From a virus, in IMG/VR virus record IMGVR_UViG_3300017613_000219, positions 1 through 23,516 of that record: DNA of 23,516 nucleotides; one strand, written 5' to 3'. The position numbers were made by a program, and so were the translations under genes. The notes beneath the pieces were generated by a model, which made no database searches, had not been told where the DNA came from, and saw nothing but the letters and a program-made list of their open reading frames with translations. Of the stretch, positions 6,906 to 14,671 are shown piece after piece; the first letter of the stretch is position 1, and each line of letters opens with the position of its first letter.

Positions 6906-7669
6906 AAGATTATTTCTTTTTTCATGTTTTTAGAAAAACATTGATACAATTTTTAGATGCTTTCGATGATATTAAGATTGCTAGATATACTCCAGATGGA
7001 TCAGCAATTGAAAAATATGTTGAAGTACCAATAAAGCTATCCGCAAAAGAAAAGGTTTACTATTGGTTGAATACAAGAAAAGACGATATAATGCTACCTA
7101 TGATTACTGCATGGATATCTTCAATTGATTTTGCCGCTGACAGAGCGGTAAATAACTTCTTCGAAATATGTAAAGGAGCCAATACAGAGACAGAAGAGTT
7201 CCAGAAATTTTTACATCCTATTCCATATAACCTTACAGTTACTATGAATATATGGGCGTTGCATATGGTAGATATTGATCAAATTATGGAACAAATACTT
7301 CCATTTTTTGCTCCACATATTTTTGTTAGAGTTGGATTAGAAGAACTAGGTATTGATTTTGATGTCAAAGTAATTTTTAGAAGTGCCACTCCAGAAATAA
7401 GTCATGAAATGGGAGATGACGAATACAGAGTAATTAACTACACTATGGATTTCGAATTACAGACATGGTTCTTTAAACCAGTAGAGACAAGTAAATTGGT
7501 AGGTAAGATCTTCAATAGTATTTGGACTAATCCAGAAGCATTTTGTGAATACGTTGGGGATACCGATTCTACCTTTTCCTCTGGAGCTTCGGGAGGAACA
7601 CATATAGATCTAAGAGGAAAAATTGAGGATGGAGATTTAATTATTAAATACAATCTCTTTGAACCATGA
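6902..7669 (+). CDS. 15: Tail terminator / sheath stabiliser, T4 gp15-like
   Basis: This 255-residue protein (T4 gp15 has 272) matches gp15 in several blocks: N-terminal FHVFRKTLIQFLDAFDDIKI, the strand EKYVEVPIKLSAKEKVYYWL, then IPYNLTVTMNIWALHMVDID with QIMEQILPFFAPH (T4 has QIVEQILPYFQPH), and a C-terminal DYEWS-like strand (YTMDFELQTWFFKPV). gp15 forms the hexamer that caps the sheath and tube and joins the head neck. The start overlaps the previous stop as ATGA. In T4, gp13, gp14 and gp15 are adjacent; here the tagged cassette lies between 14 and 15. Confidence 0.82.
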   Translation: MKDYFFFHVFRKTLIQFLDAFDDIKIARYTPDGSAIEKYVEVPIKLSAKEKVYYWLNTRKDDIMLPMITAWISSIDFAADRAVNNFFEICKGANTETEEFQKFLHPIPYNLTVTMNIWALHMVDIDQIMEQILPFFAPHIFVRVGLEELGIDFDVKVIFRSATPEISHEMGDDEYRVINYTMDFELQTWFFKPVETSKLVGKIFNSIWTNPEAFCEYVGDTDSTFSSGASGGTHIDLRGKIEDGDLIIKYNLFEP

Positions 7670-7670
7670 C

Positions 7671-7699
7671 AGAGCGCAGAACCGCTCTAGTTAGAGCGG
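7671..7699 (+). promoter_or_regulatory. Alternative hairpins in the 7670-7710 leader
   Basis: CCGCTCT (7682-7688) can pair with AGAGCGG (7693-7699) around the loop AGTT. It can also pair, as CGCTCT, with the upstream AGAGCG (7671-7676). The two stems exclude each other. The downstream stem ends directly before the AAGGAAAA ribosome site of the gene at 7711. It could be a translational control or mRNA processing element; it has no U tract and so is a poor terminator. Confidence 0.45.
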
Positions 7700-7710
7700 A
7701 AGGAAAATAA

Positions 7711-8244
7711 ATGACTATTACATGTGGACAATCAGGTTTAACTAATCTAGACAAAGCTACACCTACGAATTTTCAGTTGATATTTCCGAAACTTCCTACA
7801 GAAGAAACTATATCTGCTAATAATCCGTTTGTTATGAATATCTTTTCTGCTGTTATACCTAGTTTATCAATGGCAGAAGAAGAGTTACGTTGGCAGAGTA
7901 ACAAAACAAAACATGCTCTTGTACCTTTGGAATATGATTCATGGCTAGTTAGTTATGTAGTGGATTCTCAATTAGCAAATTGGAAACTTCTTTATGATTG
8001 GATGTCATTTATAAACAATAATAATGATAAGATAGCAGAACTACATAGTGTATATGGTGTTGATGCAAGTCTGGTTACTACAAATAATTATAGAACACCA
8101 GTTCTTGAGCTTAGATTTATAGATATTTGGCCTAGTACTTTGGGAGAAGTTTCCTTTAGTACAAGAGAAGGTGACGTACAATTAGAAAGTACTGTAAATT
8201 TTACATATGACTACTTTGAAGTTATCAGACCAATTTCCTCATAA
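7711..8244 (+). CDS. Tail-tube-like protein (second tube paralogue)
   Basis: This 177-residue protein has the size (T4 gp19 is 163) and strand pattern of a myovirus tail-tube subunit. It begins with FQLIFPKLPTEETI, then the middle strand pair ALVPLEYDSWLVSYVVDSQL and WKLLYDWMSFINN, and the final pair LELRFIDIWPSTLGEV and ESTVNFTYDYFEV. The closing layout (IDIWPSTLGEV...FTYDYFEV) parallels the gene at 10282 (HDAWPKEVGQI...FTYSYHEV), so the two are probably paralogues. It lies upstream of the sheath while the other lies downstream. It might form the tube end near the neck, a baseplate junction, or a specialised ring. Fold assignment is moderate and the exact role is unknown. Confidence 0.65.
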   Translation: MTITCGQSGLTNLDKATPTNFQLIFPKLPTEETISANNPFVMNIFSAVIPSLSMAEEELRWQSNKTKHALVPLEYDSWLVSYVVDSQLANWKLLYDWMSFINNNNDKIAELHSVYGVDASLVTTNNYRTPVLELRFIDIWPSTLGEVSFSTREGDVQLESTVNFTYDYFEVIRPISS

Positions 8245-8277
8245 AACCTTATTTTTTCTTCAAAAACATTAAAAAAA

Positions 8278-8285
8278 TATAAATA
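8278..8285 (+). promoter_or_regulatory. T4-type late promoter box before the sheath gene
   Basis: TATAAATA is preceded by a seven-A run and followed by GTATTAG, the same extended pattern as at 88 and 10854. It lies in the 147-base gap between the tube-like and sheath genes, about 107 bases before the sheath ATG. A dedicated late promoter would suit the high demand for sheath subunits. Confidence 0.78.
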
Positions 8286-8357
8286 GTATTAGAAGAAGTA
8301 CTTACTTTATCTCATAAATAACATGGGATAGTAATATCTTTAATAATTTAGAAAAGC

Positions 8358-8377
8358 TATCGGGAAATAATCCGATA
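8358..8377 (+). promoter_or_regulatory. Leader hairpin before the sheath ribosome site
   Basis: TATCGG (8358-8363) pairs with CCGATA (8372-8377) around an eight-base A/T-rich loop. It ends just before the CAGGAGG ribosome site of the sheath gene and would lie in the leader of a transcript from the late promoter at 8278. It may stabilise the mRNA or keep the ribosome site open; the stem is short, so function is uncertain. Confidence 0.4.
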
Positions 8378-8391
8378 TAACAGGAGGAATT

Positions 8392-10221
8392 ATGACACAA
8401 TATTTATCACCGTTAGTAGACGTTAATGAAATAGATCTTACGACTACTATCCCTGCCGTAGCAACAAGTATTGGTGTGAATGTGTTGAGGAATACTTGGA
8501 AGGGGCCAGAACTAAAAGTTCAACTAGTCAATACTATTGATGAATTGACTCAAATTTTCGGAGCGCCTAGTGATGACTCTTATGAAGATCTTATGGCATC
8601 AGTAGGGTTCTTGCAATATGGAAATAATCTATATTGTACAAGAGTAATGCCACCTAGTGCAACATTCGCTGGAGCTTATGGAACTGTATTATCTGGAAGT
8701 TCTTTAACTCCATACGTTTCAGGAAGTGCTTACCAGTTATCGGATTTCGTTTCAGAAGATCCAGATGAATTTGGTGAAGAGGATACAGTATTTGATGCTG
8801 GCCCGCCCGCAAGACCTGATTTTGGTTCACAACTTTCCTTTATAGCTAATAGTAGAGGAGATTGGGGTAACTATGTAAAGGTAGCAATTGTAGGAAGAGA
8901 CACTTATAACAATGTTAGAAAAGGAATTGATAATGATATCGCTGGTGGATCACCTACAGGAAGTCCAGGTATTTCCGCTGATTTATACGATGATATTGAT
9001 AGTCAAGTAGACTTAGCGTTTGACGATGACAAAGAATTTATCGTTATAGTCAAAGCCGCAGAACAATTTGATCTCAATAAAACCGTAATCCCTTATTCTG
9101 TAGTAGAGTCATTTTTAGTAAGTACAGATCCTCTAGCTATAGACGATGAAGGGGGTACACAATACTGTATAAATGTAATTAATGCCAGATCACAATATAT
9201 TAGAATGGCAGTAACAGCCGAGTTTAAAAACACTAGTATGAAAAACAAATGGATGATTGACTATACTAATCTTGGTGGTGGAGTCAATAATCAGGGAGAT
9301 CTTGTTCAAGATGGAGATATTATAGATGCAATTGATCTTTATTCGGACGCTGAAAGAATAGATGTCAATATCTTTATCGACAGTAATAAGTCTTCTACTG
9401 TAAAGAGACATATTCTAAGTGTTTGTGAAAGCAGAAAGGATGCTGTAGGAGTACTAGATGTTCCTAAAGCATTAGTAGTAAATAATAGAGGTAACGAAGC
9501 AACCGATTGTAGAGATTGGAGAATTGGAACATTAAGTAATCCTGCTCCGTTTGAGGATTTTAATGAGAATTCTAGTTATGTTGCTCTTTATGCTAACTGG
9601 TTAAACGTCTATGATAAATGGAATAGTGTATATAGATGGATTCCTGCTTCTGGACAAGCGGCTGGTATCTACGCTAATACTGACGATGTAGCGGAAGCTT
9701 GGTTTGCTCCTGCTGGATTGAATAGAGCTATTCTAAATAACGTAAGAAAACTTTCTTGGAATCCTGTAATTGGTGAAAGAGACATCCTTTATAAGAATGG
9801 TCTTAATCCAATCGTAAGTTTTCCAGGTCAAGGTAAAGTAATTTGGGGTCAGAAGAATATGCTAGACAAAACTTCTGCATTTAACCGAGTTAATATTAGA
9901 AGACTTTTTATCATACTAGCTAAAGCAATTTCAACTGCTTTGAAGTTCTTCTTATTCGAACCAAATGATACCTTTACCAGACTACAGGTAATCAATTTAA
10001 TTGATCCTTTCTTACGAGATGTTGTAGCCAGAAGAGGAATATTTGACTACATGATCGTTTGTGACGGTAGAAATAATACTCCAGAAAGAATTGATAGAAA
10101 CGAGTTATGGTGTGATATCTACATTAAGCCTACAAGGGCCGCTGAATTTATCGTACTTAACTTAGTTGCCACCAAAACTGGAGCAAGCTTTACAGAGTTA
10201 ATTTCTGCTCAAGCAGTTTAA
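8392..10221 (+). CDS. 18: Tail sheath protein, T4 gp18-like
   Basis: This 609-residue protein (T4 gp18 has 659) has the sheath N-terminus of T4-like phages: SPLVDVNEIDLTTTIPAVAT, then GPELKVQLVNTIDELTQIFG and the Tyr/Cys strand YGNNLYCTRVMPPSA. The conserved C-terminal domain is also present: YWERDILYKNGLNP-like text (here VIGERDILYKNGLNPIVSFP), GQGKVIWGQKNML, VNIRRLFIILAKAISTALKF, FEPNDTFTR and a closing VDIYIKPTRAAEFIVLNLV-type strand. Sheath subunits stack as hexamers around the tube and contract on infection. AGGAGG precedes the ATG, and a late promoter and leader hairpin lie upstream. Confidence 0.92.
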   Translation: MTQYLSPLVDVNEIDLTTTIPAVATSIGVNVLRNTWKGPELKVQLVNTIDELTQIFGAPSDDSYEDLMASVGFLQYGNNLYCTRVMPPSATFAGAYGTVLSGSSLTPYVSGSAYQLSDFVSEDPDEFGEEDTVFDAGPPARPDFGSQLSFIANSRGDWGNYVKVAIVGRDTYNNVRKGIDNDIAGGSPTGSPGISADLYDDIDSQVDLAFDDDKEFIVIVKAAEQFDLNKTVIPYSVVESFLVSTDPLAIDDEGGTQYCINVINARSQYIRMAVTAEFKNTSMKNKWMIDYTNLGGGVNNQGDLVQDGDIIDAIDLYSDAERIDVNIFIDSNKSSTVKRHILSVCESRKDAVGVLDVPKALVVNNRGNEATDCRDWRIGTLSNPAPFEDFNENSSYVALYANWLNVYDKWNSVYRWIPASGQAAGIYANTDDVAEAWFAPAGLNRAILNNVRKLSWNPVIGERDILYKNGLNPIVSFPGQGKVIWGQKNMLDKTSAFNRVNIRRLFIILAKAISTALKFFLFEPNDTFTRLQVINLIDPFLRDVVARRGIFDYMIVCDGRNNTPERIDRNELWCDIYIKPTRAAEFIVLNLVATKTGASFTELISAQAV

Positions 10222-10231
10222 TAGGTACAAT

Positions 10232-10253
10232 GGGGAGGGGCAACCCTCCCTTT
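10232..10253 (+). terminator. GC-rich hairpin after the sheath gene
   Basis: GGGAGGG (10233-10239) and CCCTCCC (10244-10250) form a seven-pair stem closed by the tetraloop GCAA (GNRA type) and followed by TTTAAT. It starts 11 bases after the sheath stop and is the most GC-rich element in an AT-rich gap. The U tract is short, so it may terminate only partly, or protect the sheath mRNA 3' end while letting some transcription reach the tube gene. Confidence 0.65.
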
Positions 10254-10281
10254 AATAGAAATTATTTAGAGGAGAAGAAAC

Positions 10282-10851
10282 ATGCCAGATATACGGAATT
10301 TTAACATTGAAGGGTTTAAAGCAGGATTCGGAGATGGAGCAAAGAGTTCATTATTTTACTACCAACCATCTTGGCCTACGCAAATGAACGCTCCGTTAAC
10401 AGAGCAAGAGACTATTTTTCTAGTCAAAACCGCTCAGATGCCTTCAACCGCATTGGAAGAGGTAACAATCAATTGGCAAGGGTTTGATTGGAAGTTCGCT
10501 GGAAAACATACCTATACCGATGTTACCATTACTTTTAATGTTGACTTAAAAGCAAAGGTACGTATGTTATTCGAATCATGGAGTAATTTAATTCATGATC
10601 CATTGACTAACTTTTATACTACACATAATATTCATATGCGAGATCAAAGACTACAGATGCTTGGATATGAAGGTGAAGTAATACTTGAGTTTATATTACA
10701 TGATGCTTGGCCTAAAGAAGTCGGTCAGATAGCTGTGGATTACTCTTCTACAGAAGTAGCCACATTCGATGTAACATTTACTTATAGTTATCATGAAGTA
10801 AGCTTTAATGAAGCTGGAGGATCAGGTATACCGTATGTTCCAGCACTTTAA
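10282..10851 (+). CDS. 19: Tail tube protein, T4 gp19-like
   Basis: This 189-residue protein has the gp19 position, directly after the sheath, and the tube fold's landmarks: FLVKTAQMPSTALEEVTINW, where T4-type tubes have a short acidic strand after PS, then the KFAGKHTYTDVTITFNVDLK strand pair, FESWSNLIHDPLTN, the loop HNIHMRDQRLQML, and EFILHDAWPKEVGQIAVDYS ending in ATFDVTFTYSYHEV. Tube subunits form hexameric rings that line the DNA channel inside the sheath. GAGGAG precedes the ATG. The gene at 7711 is a likely paralogue. Confidence 0.85.
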   Translation: MPDIRNFNIEGFKAGFGDGAKSSLFYYQPSWPTQMNAPLTEQETIFLVKTAQMPSTALEEVTINWQGFDWKFAGKHTYTDVTITFNVDLKAKVRMLFESWSNLIHDPLTNFYTTHNIHMRDQRLQMLGYEGEVILEFILHDAWPKEVGQIAVDYSSTEVATFDVTFTYSYHEVSFNEAGGSGIPYVPAL

Positions 10852-10853
10852 AA

Positions 10854-10861
10854 TATAAATA
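10854..10861 (+). promoter_or_regulatory. T4-type late promoter box before the hub-chaperone gene
   Basis: TATAAATA overlaps the region just after the tube stop and is preceded by TTTAAAA and followed by CTATGTG. This is the third intergenic copy of the extended pattern. It lies about 22 bases before the ATG at 10883, so the leader would be very short, with the GAGGAGGG ribosome site right behind the start of transcription. Confidence 0.72.
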
Positions 10862-10882
10862 CTATGTGAGGAGGGAACAAAT

Positions 10883-11632
10883 ATGTCAGATAAACCGAAG
10901 TTTTATGATCACATTAACACGTATGAATTTACTTGTAACTTACCAGGAGACGGAAACGAAGTAAAATTTAAGCCTGTCAATACTGGAACGCTGAAAAAAC
11001 TTTTAACCTATGAGAAAGAAACCAGTCTTTTAATTCAAGAACAAGCACTAGACGATATGATATTGGCTAGTGTTTTAACTGAGGACTTCAATATTAATGA
11101 ACTTTACTTAGAAGATAGGTTCTTTCTTCTAGTAGAATTAAGGAAGAAGACAAAAGGTGAAGTTCTTGAATTCTCTCTAACATGTCCTAACTGTAATTCA
11201 CAATCATTACAAAGAATTGATCTTGATAAAATGCCTGTAACACCATTAGATCCAGAAGCCGATAATGTAGTAGATCTTGGTAACGGTATAAAAATTTATT
11301 TAAGACGATTAAAAAGAAAACACCAGAAGGAAATACATCCGTCTATGATCGCACAACATCTAACGGATCTACAGAAACAAGCAGAAGTACAAATACTATA
11401 TCATGCTTGCGCTATAGATAAAGTAGAAAGTGAAGGTGGAGTAGATGATAATTTGAGATTATCAGATAAGAAATTTCTTTTAGAAAATATTCCTACTGGA
11501 GAGTATGATAAGATCAGAGATAAACTTGATGAGATGTCTTTTGGAGTAGATTTAGCTTATAATACTTCATGCAGACAATGTGATTACGAACAAAAAACAA
11601 TGGTTCCGATTGAAAACAATTTTTTTTCCTAA
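10883..11632 (+). CDS. Baseplate hub / tail assembly chaperone, T4 gp26/gp51-type
   Basis: This 249-residue protein fits the T4 baseplate family (PF12322 as I recall it) and sits just upstream of the tape measure, where tail chaperones occur. Its blocks are GDGNEVKFKPVNTGTLKKLL, DDMILASVLTEDFNINELYL, EDRFFLLVELRKKTKGEVLE and a helical C-terminal half. Two CxxC pairs, CPNC at 101-104 and CRQC at 230-233, would form one zinc site joining both ends. The last codons AAT TTT TTT TCC TAA lie on a run of eight T, where a -1 shift leads into a 65-residue extension. GAGGAGGG precedes the ATG. Confidence 0.75.
   Translation: MSDKPKFYDHINTYEFTCNLPGDGNEVKFKPVNTGTLKKLLTYEKETSLLIQEQALDDMILASVLTEDFNINELYLEDRFFLLVELRKKTKGEVLEFSLTCPNCNSQSLQRIDLDKMPVTPLDPEADNVVDLGNGIKIYLRRLKRKHQKEIHPSMIAQHLTDLQKQAEVQILYHACAIDKVESEGGVDDNLRLSDKKFLLENIPTGEYDKIRDKLDEMSFGVDLAYNTSCRQCDYEQKTMVPIENNFFS
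11620..11626 (+). promoter_or_regulatory. Predicted -1 ribosomal frameshift site
   Basis: A run of eight T (11620-11627) gives the slippery heptamer T TTT TTT in the reading frame of the hub chaperone, two codons before its TAA. After a -1 shift the ribosome would read TTC CTA ATT and continue to 11823. This placement, at the end of a tail chaperone gene immediately upstream of the tape measure, matches lambda gpG/gpGT and many other tailed phages. A sequencing error in the homopolymer is the main alternative. Confidence 0.65.
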
Positions 11633-11823
11633 TTAATCTGTGGGCAACAAATCTTAAAAGTGTAATTGAAGAACAATATATACTTGCGAGAAAAATAAAT
11701 ATAAGTCCAGATGTGAGTAATTTAATGCCTGATTTTGAAAGACAAATTTATATAAATCTGTTAATCAAAGAACTTCAAGAGGAAGAAAAAGCATTAAAGA
11801 AATCGACCAGTAATATAAAGTAA
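11626..11823 (+). CDS. Frameshift extension of the tail chaperone
   Basis: The -1 frame encodes 65 residues: FLINLWATNLKSVIEEQYIL, then ARKINISPDVSNLMPDFERQ, IYINLLIKELQEEEKALKKS and TSNIK. No good ATG start serves the whole frame; the only Met is in LMPDFE, which leaves just 32 residues. The helical segment with MPDFERQIYINLLIKELQEEE looks like the compact C-terminal domain that follows shorter chaperones in other myoviruses. The shifted product would be 313 residues (248 from the upstream frame). In lambda the extended form binds the tape measure while the tube assembles. It ends 11 bases before the tape-measure ATG. Confidence 0.65.
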   Translation, partial: FLINLWATNLKSVIEEQYILARKINISPDVSNLMPDFERQIYINLLIKELQEEEKALKKSTSNIK

Positions 11824-11833
11824 AGGATAATTA

Positions 11834-13612
11834 ATGGCTACAGCGGAACAAAAAACACAAGAAGAAGTAGCGAAAAGTGTAAAGAGAATATCTGAGCTTC
11901 TTGCTATGCATGGTGCTAATCCAGCACAAGTCAAAGCAGATAAAAAAGAAGATAAAGAACTTAGAAATAAAGAAAAGGATTTGCTTGCCAAATGGGTAGA
12001 AGTTGTTGATAAGCAAAAAGATGATCTTAAAAAACGTACTGTAAAAGTTTCCTCAATGACTAGTTTCATTGGAATGGAAGCAAAAAAATATTTTGCTGAA
12101 ACCGAAAGAAATCAAGTAACATGGGGAGGATTAGCTAAAGCTTGGGGTACAGGAATAAAAGATTGGTTTAATGCCGCTCAAAAACAAAGAACCATGTTAG
12201 GAGCAACATTAAGATTAGGTGCAACTTTATGGAAAGGTGTAAATGATCATGTCATAGGTGCAATAAAAAATATCTTCGGAAAAATAGGTAGTCAAGTAAG
12301 AGAAGTAATGGGAGAACTAGCAGAAGTTTTCGATGTCGTTATAGGAGTCTTTAAGAGTGCATTTAATTTCATAAAAGATTCTTTTCTAGGATTCTTCTCT
12401 AGAGTACCACCGCAGGATAGAAAGAGAAATCAACTTCTACAAAAAATAGTTGACTTCATGCGAAGAAGAGAAAAAAGAGATTTCGTTGACATGGGTAAAA
12501 CCGCTGGTGGGGCAAAAGGATTCTGGTTAATTATAGGTATGATAATTGCCGCATTAGTCGGAGGAATGATTAAGAAAATCTTAATGCCGTTTAAAATGCT
12601 TTTTAAAGGATTACGGATCGGAGCAGGATTAGCTAGAATTAAAATGTTCTTCCTAGCTTTTTCAAAATTTGGAAATGCATTATTTAAAATACAACACAAA
12701 ATTCTCTGGTATGGAGAGATGATTAAGGGATTACTTTCTTGGTTTCCAAAGATAGGAAAAGTACTAGGACATCTTTTTACAGCTTTGAGATGGGGTTTTA
12801 GATGGTTAGGTTGGCCTATACAAATTATCTTTTCAGTAATTGACTTCATTAAAGGATTTAATGCTACAGAAGGAAATATAGCACAAAAGATTATAGGTGG
12901 TCTGAAACAAGTAGTAAAAGGATTCATTGAATTACCAGTTAAATTACTAGGATGGGTAATAGAAAAAGTTTTAGGTTTATTTGGAGTAGAAGTAACAGGT
13001 GTAGCAGATAAAATAATGGGATGGATTGATACTATTCTTGAGATTAGTTATGGATGGTTAAAACCTATACTTGGATTTTTTGAAGGATTCTTTAGTACGG
13101 AAGGAAATATTTTGGATAAGCTTATCGGAGGAGTTAAAGGATTTTTTGATGGAATAAAATCAATGTTCATGACTATAGCAGGGCTTTTACCAGAATCAAT
13201 ACAAGAAAATATAGTTCAATTCTTTACTGCTTTTGGAGCTTTTTTTGAAATGTTAATTGATAAATTTAAAGGTCTTCTTGAGTGGTTCGGAATAGAATTC
13301 GATTCACCTGAAAGTAATAGTAATACTCCTATGGCTCCAGCGTCAAATGACTTTATGCAAGTAACTCAAGCGGAAGCCGCTATGTATGATGAAAAGATGA
13401 GAAACGCCAATGCTGGTATTACTGATGCTATTGAAAAACAAACTGAAAAACAAATTGAAGAACAAAAGAAATTATCCAAACAACAAGGTGACGCTATGGC
13501 AATAGCTCTTGGTGGTAATGCTGGTGGTGGTACGGCTCCAGGATCTCCTGATACTCAAATACCAGATGAATCCGATGCGCCTGGAATGTTTGGAAATGGG
13601 GCTGGATTTTAA
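11834..13612 (+). CDS. 29: Tail tape measure protein, T4 gp29-position
   Basis: This 592-residue protein (T4 gp29 has 590) has a charged coiled-coil head (residues 1-80). A long series of amphipathic and hydrophobic helices follows, including the membrane-like GFWLIIGMIIAALVGGMI (about 232-249) and LMPFKMLFKGLRIG. The polar C-terminus is rich in Gly and Pro. An internal repeat of about 28 residues occurs at 338-366 and 415-443 (KGFNATEGNIAQKIIGGLK and EGFFSTEGNILDKLIGGVK). A tape measure sets tail length and is ejected with the DNA; the hydrophobic helices suit pore formation. Its position right after the frameshifting chaperone supports the call, and AAAGGA precedes the ATG. Confidence 0.8.
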   Translation: MATAEQKTQEEVAKSVKRISELLAMHGANPAQVKADKKEDKELRNKEKDLLAKWVEVVDKQKDDLKKRTVKVSSMTSFIGMEAKKYFAETERNQVTWGGLAKAWGTGIKDWFNAAQKQRTMLGATLRLGATLWKGVNDHVIGAIKNIFGKIGSQVREVMGELAEVFDVVIGVFKSAFNFIKDSFLGFFSRVPPQDRKRNQLLQKIVDFMRRREKRDFVDMGKTAGGAKGFWLIIGMIIAALVGGMIKKILMPFKMLFKGLRIGAGLARIKMFFLAFSKFGNALFKIQHKILWYGEMIKGLLSWFPKIGKVLGHLFTALRWGFRWLGWPIQIIFSVIDFIKGFNATEGNIAQKIIGGLKQVVKGFIELPVKLLGWVIEKVLGLFGVEVTGVADKIMGWIDTILEISYGWLKPILGFFEGFFSTEGNILDKLIGGVKGFFDGIKSMFMTIAGLLPESIQENIVQFFTAFGAFFEMLIDKFKGLLEWFGIEFDSPESNSNTPMAPASNDFMQVTQAEAAMYDEKMRNANAGITDAIEKQTEKQIEEQKKLSKQQGDAMAIALGGNAGGGTAPGSPDTQIPDESDAPGMFGNGAGF

Positions 13613-13620
13613 GGAGAATT

Positions 13621-14670
13621 ATGCCTAAACAAAAAAATATAAGAAGCAAAGGAATAATTAAAAGGAATCCAAGTTCAACTCATCCTTGGTCTAGAAATCC
13701 TGAAAGTCAAGGGTTTGTTTGGATACATGTCAATGCCTTTGAAATTTTAGATCAACAATCTAAAGGTGTTGGAAAAATAACAGTAAATGAAGGTGCGCCT
13801 TTAGTTCAATTTGCTTTTCTTGCTCCATTAAATTTAACCGAAACAAACGCTCATAATTGGAATGAGTATGATTCTATGACTAGTAGATTAGCTCAGAAAG
13901 TACGAACAGCCGCTAAGATAGGCGCTGAATGGAATGGATTAGTAAGATCATTTGAAGGTAATACAGAAGCACAAACAGAATCAGCAAAAGGATACATTGA
14001 TAATATTAAAAAAAATGCTGGCAATAAGGGGTTTAGTGTAGCTAATTTAGTTAGAAAAGCTTATAATAGACTTTCTCCTCATAGTATTCCAAAAATAAAA
14101 GTAGATACTCCATTGTATTATGAAAATTCAGATAGAAGAACTTTTACATTCGAAGTAATGTTAGTAGCAGAAAGAAATCCAAAATCAGATATAATAGATA
14201 CCGTAAAAGATTTAATGAGATTTGCCGCTCCTGCTTTAAAAGGAACAGGAGGAATAGATATTCACTTTCCTTATATGTTTGAAGTATACACAAGGCCAAA
14301 TGAATTTATAAAATTTTCTACTCTGGCTTTAACTGCCGTACAACCTACATATAATTCTCCGTACATAGGTGGATATCCATCTAGCTGTAATTTACAACTT
14401 ACCTTTAAAGATCTATCTCCTCTATATAGATCAGCTATAGAACAAGGAACAGTTATAAATGTTGTGGGAGGTACTAGAAAAAATCAGAATGGATCAGGAA
14501 CAGAAGAAGTAGATTATGCTAATGCTAATCCAGATCCTAATTTTAATTTATATGGAAGTGAAGCATCAAGAAAAGCACATGATCAAAAGCTCATTGAATC
14601 TGGACTACATTCTGGTATAGATAATCAAGGTTTCGATGCCGATAACAGAAATTTTACAGACGATGCTTAA
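13621..14670 (+). CDS. 48: Baseplate tail-tube cap, T4 gp48/gp54-type
   Basis: This 349-residue protein (T4 gp48 has 364) carries a tube-like fold with long insertions. The matching C-terminal part is PYMFEVYTRPNEFIKFSTLA, LTAVQPTYNSPYIGGYPSSC and NLQLTFKDLSPLYRSAIEQG. This corresponds to the 'P-x-x-Y-x-x-G-Y-P-x-S-C-x-L-x-L-T-F-K-D' region of gp48 and gp54. In T4 these proteins cap the hub and start tube polymerisation. An N-terminal segment (SRNPESQGFVWIHVNAFEIL) and a helical insert are present. It is the last visible virion gene on the plus strand and stops two bases before a convergent gene. gp48 is preferred over gp54 mainly on length. Confidence 0.75.
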   Translation: MPKQKNIRSKGIIKRNPSSTHPWSRNPESQGFVWIHVNAFEILDQQSKGVGKITVNEGAPLVQFAFLAPLNLTETNAHNWNEYDSMTSRLAQKVRTAAKIGAEWNGLVRSFEGNTEAQTESAKGYIDNIKKNAGNKGFSVANLVRKAYNRLSPHSIPKIKVDTPLYYENSDRRTFTFEVMLVAERNPKSDIIDTVKDLMRFAAPALKGTGGIDIHFPYMFEVYTRPNEFIKFSTLALTAVQPTYNSPYIGGYPSSCNLQLTFKDLSPLYRSAIEQGTVINVVGGTRKNQNGSGTEEVDYANANPDPNFNLYGSEASRKAHDQKLIESGLHSGIDNQGFDADNRNFTDDA

Positions 14671-14671
14671 T

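Noticed and set aside
12430-12927. 165-residue minus-strand frame within the tape measure
   Set aside because: No ribosome site or promoter; its sequence is the mirror of the hydrophobic tape-measure codons.
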